From Chitinophagales bacterium (lineage in GTDB: Bacteria > Bacteroidota > Bacteroidia > Chitinophagales > UBA8649): 10,299 bases of DNA. The stretch spans positions 1-10,299 of the forward strand of contig JADHRO010000055.1 in the NCBI GenBank assembly GCA_016777395.1, given 5' to 3'. Positions 7,048-10,299 of this stretch are shown here, in pieces. Each line of letters begins with the position of its first letter. Within the stretch, counting starts at the first letter, position 1. The notes beneath the pieces were generated by a model. The model saw only the letters and a list, made by a program, of their open reading frames with translations, did no database searches and was not told the DNA's origin. The position numbers and the translations under genes are program-made.

Positions 7048-8763
7048 TCAGAGAAGCTTTACAAAAAGACCAGCATCATTTTTAATGACTTTAGCCAAGC
7101 CACCTTTCGTTAAGGCCTTAATAGATAGATCCCACTTTTTATTACTAAGACCTGCTTGTTCCTTTAGCTCAGCTAATGGGCATTCTTCACGTTCTGATAG
7201 TATTTTAAAAACCGATTTAGCTTCGGCTGTAAGGGCTTCAATGTCATTATTAACCACCTTCGCTTTCTCTGGTCGCATTTGAGGAAAAAATAACACTTCC
7301 TGAATCGCGGGATTATTTGTCAAGTACATAATTAATCTATCCATGCCGATACCAATGCCTGAGGTTGGAGGCATTCCATATTCTAAGGCACGCAAAAAGT
7401 CTTGGTCAATTATACCCGTGGCTTCATCATCGCCTTTCTCTGCAAGTTTCGCTTGTTCTTCAAATCTTTCTCGTTGGTCTATTGGATCATTCAACTCACT
7501 GTAAGCATTTGCAATTTCTTTGCCGCAAACCATCAACTCAAAACGTTCCGTCAGTTCAGGATTATCTCTGTGCTCCTTGCACAAGGGGCTCATTTCTTTT
7601 GGATAATCTGTAATAAATGTGGGTTGAATGTAGTTCCCCTCACATTTCTCGCCAAAAATCTCATCAATCAATTTACCTTTGCCCATGGTATCATCTACTT
7701 CGACACCCATACTTTTAGCTGCAGCTCGCAATTCTTCCTCCGATTTTCCCGTAATATCAAAGCCTGTAAACTCATTTATAGAATCCGTCATGCTTACTCG
7801 TTTATAAGGCGCTTTCCAATTTATATTATGCTCGCCAAACGAAGACTTCGTAGAGCCGTTTACCTCAATCGCCACATGCTCTAGCAAGGATTCGGTATAA
7901 TCCATCATCCAATTGTAGTCCTTATATGCTACATAAATTTCTAAGGCTGTAAATTCGGGATTATGTGTTCTATCCATTCCTTCATTTCTGAAGTTCTTTG
8001 AGAACTCATAAACGCCATCAAATCCACCAATAATCAATCGCTTTAAATACAACTCATTGGCAATACGCAAGTACAGTGGAATATCTAAAGCATTGTGATG
8101 TGAAATAAATGGTCGAGCTGCTGCTCCCCCCGGTATAGGTTGTAAAACAGGAGTCTCCACCTCCATATACCCGCTTTTATTGAAGAAGTTTCTCATCGCC
8201 GTAAACATCTTAGTTCTTTTGACAAAGACTTCTTTAACCCTCGGATTCACCACCAAGTCAGCATAACGCTGACGGTAACGCAATTCTGGATCTGTAAACG
8301 CGTCGTGCACGACTCCCTCTTTATCTGTTTTCGGCAGGGGTAATGGCTTAAGGGCCTTACTTAAGAGTTTGAAATCCTTAACCTTCACCGTTATTTCTCC
8401 CACTTGAGTGGTAAATAACTCCCCTTCCATTCCCACAAAATCTCCTAGGTCAATTAACTTTTTAAATAAGTCATTGTATTTGGATTTGTCTTCTTCTGGG
8501 CAAATTTCATCGCGATTAAAGTATACTTGAACTCTCCCCGTAGAATCCTGGAGTTCGCCGAAAGAAGCTTTCCCTTGAATTTTGATAGACATCATTCGAC
8601 CAGCAATCACTACCCTTTTTCCCTCTTCATACTTATCCTTGATATCCTGTGCAGTGCTGTCTACAGGGAATAAATCTGCAGGATAGGGGTTGATTCCCAT
8701 CTCCCGGATACTATTCAATTTTTCTCTACGAATGATTTCTTGTTCAGAAAGGTGCTGGCTCAC
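7048..8763 (-). CDS. lysS: Lysyl-tRNA synthetase, class II, with C-terminal extension
   Basis: Charges tRNA-Lys with lysine in the cytoplasm. The 571-residue protein has an N-terminal OB-fold anticodon-binding domain (about 50-135). The class II core follows: motif 1 around 180-212 (ending TPVLQPIPGGAAARPF), motif 2 FRNEGMDRTHNPEF (258-271) with the conserved Arg-Glu pair, and motif 3 GIGIGMDRLIMYL (469-481). Canonical bacterial LysS ends soon after the FFPQMRP motif (about 492-498). Here about 70 further residues follow, looking like a small winged-helix unit (VFKILSEREECPLAELKEQA, then LSIKALTKGGLAKVI). Similar tails occur in Bacteroidota LysS of about 575 residues. The start is a GTG at 8763 giving MSQHLSEQEIIRREK, the normal N-terminus; the next in-frame ATG, at codon 22, would cut into conserved sequence. 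It lies 63 nt downstream of the ABC-F gene on the same strand. Confidence 0.97.
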   Translation of the reverse strand: MSQHLSEQEIIRREKLNSIREMGINPYPADLFPVDSTAQDIKDKYEEGKRVVIAGRMMSIKIQGKASFGELQDSTGRVQVYFNRDEICPEEDKSKYNDLFKKLIDLGDFVGMEGELFTTQVGEITVKVKDFKLLSKALKPLPLPKTDKEGVVHDAFTDPELRYRQRYADLVVNPRVKEVFVKRTKMFTAMRNFFNKSGYMEVETPVLQPIPGGAAARPFISHHNALDIPLYLRIANELYLKRLIIGGFDGVYEFSKNFRNEGMDRTHNPEFTALEIYVAYKDYNWMMDYTESLLEHVAIEVNGSTKSSFGEHNINWKAPYKRVSMTDSINEFTGFDITGKSEEELRAAAKSMGVEVDDTMGKGKLIDEIFGEKCEGNYIQPTFITDYPKEMSPLCKEHRDNPELTERFELMVCGKEIANAYSELNDPIDQRERFEEQAKLAEKGDDEATGIIDQDFLRALEYGMPPTSGIGIGMDRLIMYLTNNPAIQEVLFFPQMRPEKAKVVNNDIEALTAEAKSVFKILSEREECPLAELKEQAGLSNKKWDLSIKALTKGGLAKVIKNDAGLFVKLL

Positions 8764-8779
8764 GTCTATAAATTTTAGA

Positions 8780-8787
8780 TAAAGGTA
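8780..8787 (-). promoter_or_regulatory. Possible lysS -7 box
   Basis: On the minus strand this reads TACCTTTA, seven of eight positions of TAnnTTTG, and would start transcription about 10 nt before the lysS GTG. No clear -33 element is visible in the 63-nt gap and the UTR would be very short. lysS may instead be read through from the ABC-F gene, as no terminator hairpin is visible between them. Confidence 0.22.
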
Positions 8788-8826
8788 ATGAAGCTTAAAA
8801 TAAAAGGGCTAGGAAAATAGAGGATT

Positions 8827-10299
8827 TTACTCGTCAATCTCCAAAGCTAAAACTTCCCAGCGTTTCATATGGCCCTCAAGTTCCTGTTTAAACCCTTCGT
8901 ATTGTTTAAAAAATTCCTGGTCGTTGACATATTTTTCAAACTGTTCCGGGTCTTGCAATTTTGCGTCGGCTTCGGCAATTTTAGCTTCCAAAGTGCTAAT
9001 CTTTCCTTCTATACTTCGCAATTCCTTTTTCAATTCACGCAGAAGCTTATTTTCTTTTTTACTCAATGATTTTTTAACTGCGGTAAGCTCCTTCGGTGCT
9101 TTATCCAGCTCAAATTGCCTGAAGTTTTCTGCTGCCCTTAAGCGCAAGAACTCATTAATGTCACCAACGTGTTCTTTAACGCCATGATCAATAAATTCGA
9201 AAACCTTGTCTGTTAATCCTTGTAAGAAATCTCTATCGTGTGATACCACAATAACAGTTCCCTCAAATTGCTTAATGGCTGCTTTCAGTTTATCCTTTGA
9301 AGGCATGTCCAAGTGATTGGTTGGTTCATCTAAAATCAAGAGGTTGGCGGGGTCTAAAAGCAATTTACACATGGCTAATCTTCCTTTCTCGCCACCACTC
9401 AACACCTTAACTTTTTTCTCTACGTCCTCTCCGCTAAATAAAAATGCGCCTAACAAGCTTCGCACTCGTGTGCGCATTTCAAAAGGTGCTGCATCGTCAA
9501 TGGTTTTTAAAACTGTTTTATTGCCATCCAAACTCTCGGCTTGATGCTGTGCATAAAATGCAAGCTCTACGTTGTGTCCCAAGGTGAGTGTGCCATCATA
9601 TGGAATTTGACCCACCACCATTTTAGCAAGGGTAGTTTTACCCATTCCATTTTTACCGACAAAGGCAACCTTCTCCCCTCTATTGATTTCAAAATCAACA
9701 CCCTTAAATACGTTCTTATCGCCATAGCTCTTGCTCACATCAGCTGCTTTTACAACTACCTTTCCTGATCTTGGTGGCTTTTGAAATTGAAAATTAATGT
9801 TACTGTTGTCACTTGAATCGACTTCAAGGATTTCCATTTTATCCAATTTCTTTATCAGGGATTGAGCAAATTTCGCCTTATTGGCCTTGGCTCTAAATTT
9901 GTCTATGTTGCTCTTTGTCTGCTTGATAAGCTCCTCTTGATTCTTTTTGGCTTGTTGTTGTTTTTCAATTCGATCTCCGCGTTGAATAAGGTAGCTGGAA
10001 TAATTACATTTGTAATCTTCAATTTTACCCATCACAATTTCCACCGTCCGCGTAGTTACATTATCTAAAAATGTTTTATCGTGCGAAATAAGTATTGTAG
10101 CTCCGTTGTAATTCGTCAAAAACTCTTCCAACCATATAATCGATTCAATATCTAGGTGATTGGTGGGCTCATCGAGCAAAATCAAACTGGGTTGTTGCAA
10201 AAGAATTTTAGCTAAAACAATACGCATTTGCCAACCCCCACTAAAGGTATTAACTGGCTTATCCATTTCATGACTTTCAAAGCCCAAGCCTTTTAAGAT
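8827..10299 (-). CDS. ABC-F family ATPase (YheS/YdiF-like), 5' end beyond window
   Basis: Soluble twin-ATPase protein of the ABC-F family, whose members bind the ribosome and aid translation or relieve stalling. About 490 C-terminal residues are visible and the frame stays open to the right edge, so the first Walker A and the true start are outside. Present are the first signature FSGGWQMR and first Walker B LILLDEPTNHLD. The linker between the two ATPase halves follows, rich in Lys and Gln (KFRAKANKAKFAQS). The second ATPase half has Walker A GKNGMGKTT, signature LSGGEKGRL, Walker B LLILDEPTNHLD and switch histidine SHDRDF. A charged coiled-coil tail (roughly the last 90 residues) completes it. 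There are no membrane segments, so it is not a transporter. The linker and tail fit the YheS/YdiF type better than EttA. It is not obviously an antibiotic-resistance ABC-F, though that cannot be excluded from sequence alone. Confidence 0.93.
   Translation of the reverse strand: MLKGLGFESHEMDKPVNTFSGGWQMRIVLAKILLQQPSLILLDEPTNHLDIESIIWLEEFLTNYNGATILISHDKTFLDNVTTRTVEIVMGKIEDYKCNYSSYLIQRGDRIEKQQQAKKNQEELIKQTKSNIDKFRAKANKAKFAQSLIKKLDKMEILEVDSSDNSNINFQFQKPPRSGKVVVKAADVSKSYGDKNVFKGVDFEINRGEKVAFVGKNGMGKTTLAKMVVGQIPYDGTLTLGHNVELAFYAQHQAESLDGNKTVLKTIDDAAPFEMRTRVRSLLGAFLFSGEDVEKKVKVLSGGEKGRLAMCKLLLDPANLLILDEPTNHLDMPSKDKLKAAIKQFEGTVIVVSHDRDFLQGLTDKVFEFIDHGVKEHVGDINEFLRLRAAENFRQFELDKAPKELTAVKKSLSKKENKLLRELKKELRSIEGKISTLEAKIAEADAKLQDPEQFEKYVNDQEFFKQYEGFKQELEGHMKRWEVLALEIDE

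Noticed and set aside
7402..7884. 160-codon + strand open frame opposite lysS
   Set aside because: It is antisense to the catalytic core of LysS. It is long by chance, rich in Phe, Cys and Leu, and without family features.
8827..10299. ABC transporter ATPase
   Set aside because: Two ATPase halves in one chain with an ABC-F-type linker and coiled-coil tail and no membrane segments point to a ribosome-acting ABC-F protein rather than a transporter.
1..10299. Defence island, prophage, transposon or CRISPR array
   Set aside because: Read on both strands, all sizeable open frames are housekeeping-type genes or shadows; no direct repeat arrays, terminal inverted repeats, integrase or transposase motifs were seen.

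Overview
This window looks like a stretch of ordinary chromosome from a Bacteroidota bacterium, probably a marine or soil relative of the Cytophagales. The signs are AT-rich DNA, genes without Shine-Dalgarno sequences, a perfect Bacteroidota-type -7 box (TAnnTTTG) before one gene, two lipoprotein signal peptides, a stand-alone biotin carrier subunit, and a class II lysyl-tRNA synthetase with a C-terminal extension of about 70 residues. No tRNA or rRNA gene, insertion sequence, CRISPR array, phage gene or integration scar was seen. The genus is inferred only loosely.

Layout: positions 1-57 hold the last 18 codons of a crotonase-family gene, most likely menB (menaquinone synthesis). A monocistronic catalase-peroxidase gene follows (katG, 167-2443, +) and ends at a strand-specific hairpin terminator. 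Its product carries a lipoprotein signal peptide, so it should act outside the cytoplasm. A short biotin carrier protein gene (2573-3037, -) converges on katG and diverges from a + strand cluster starting at 3152. That cluster has an M1-family zinc aminopeptidase lipoprotein (3152-5728), a monoacylglycerol-lipase-like alpha/beta hydrolase (5749-6579) and an unrecognised 122-residue protein (6581-6949). The gaps are only 20 nt and 1 nt, so the three are probably one operon. A perfect 17-bp bidirectional terminator (6962-6999) separates it from the converging - strand genes: lysS (7048-8763) and, upstream of it, an ABC-F ATPase whose 5' part lies beyond the right edge (8827-10299).

Working together: peptide cleavage by the lipoprotein aminopeptidase and lipid ester hydrolysis by the lipase-like enzyme would suit a scavenging heterotroph. 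The envelope-anchored KatG would remove peroxide at the cell surface. lysS and the ABC-F ATPase both serve translation and could be co-transcribed. I see no convincing undescribed defence, mobile or biosynthetic system. The points most worth a second look are the exported KatG, the unrecognised 122-residue gene, the LysS tail and the contrasting designs of the two terminators.
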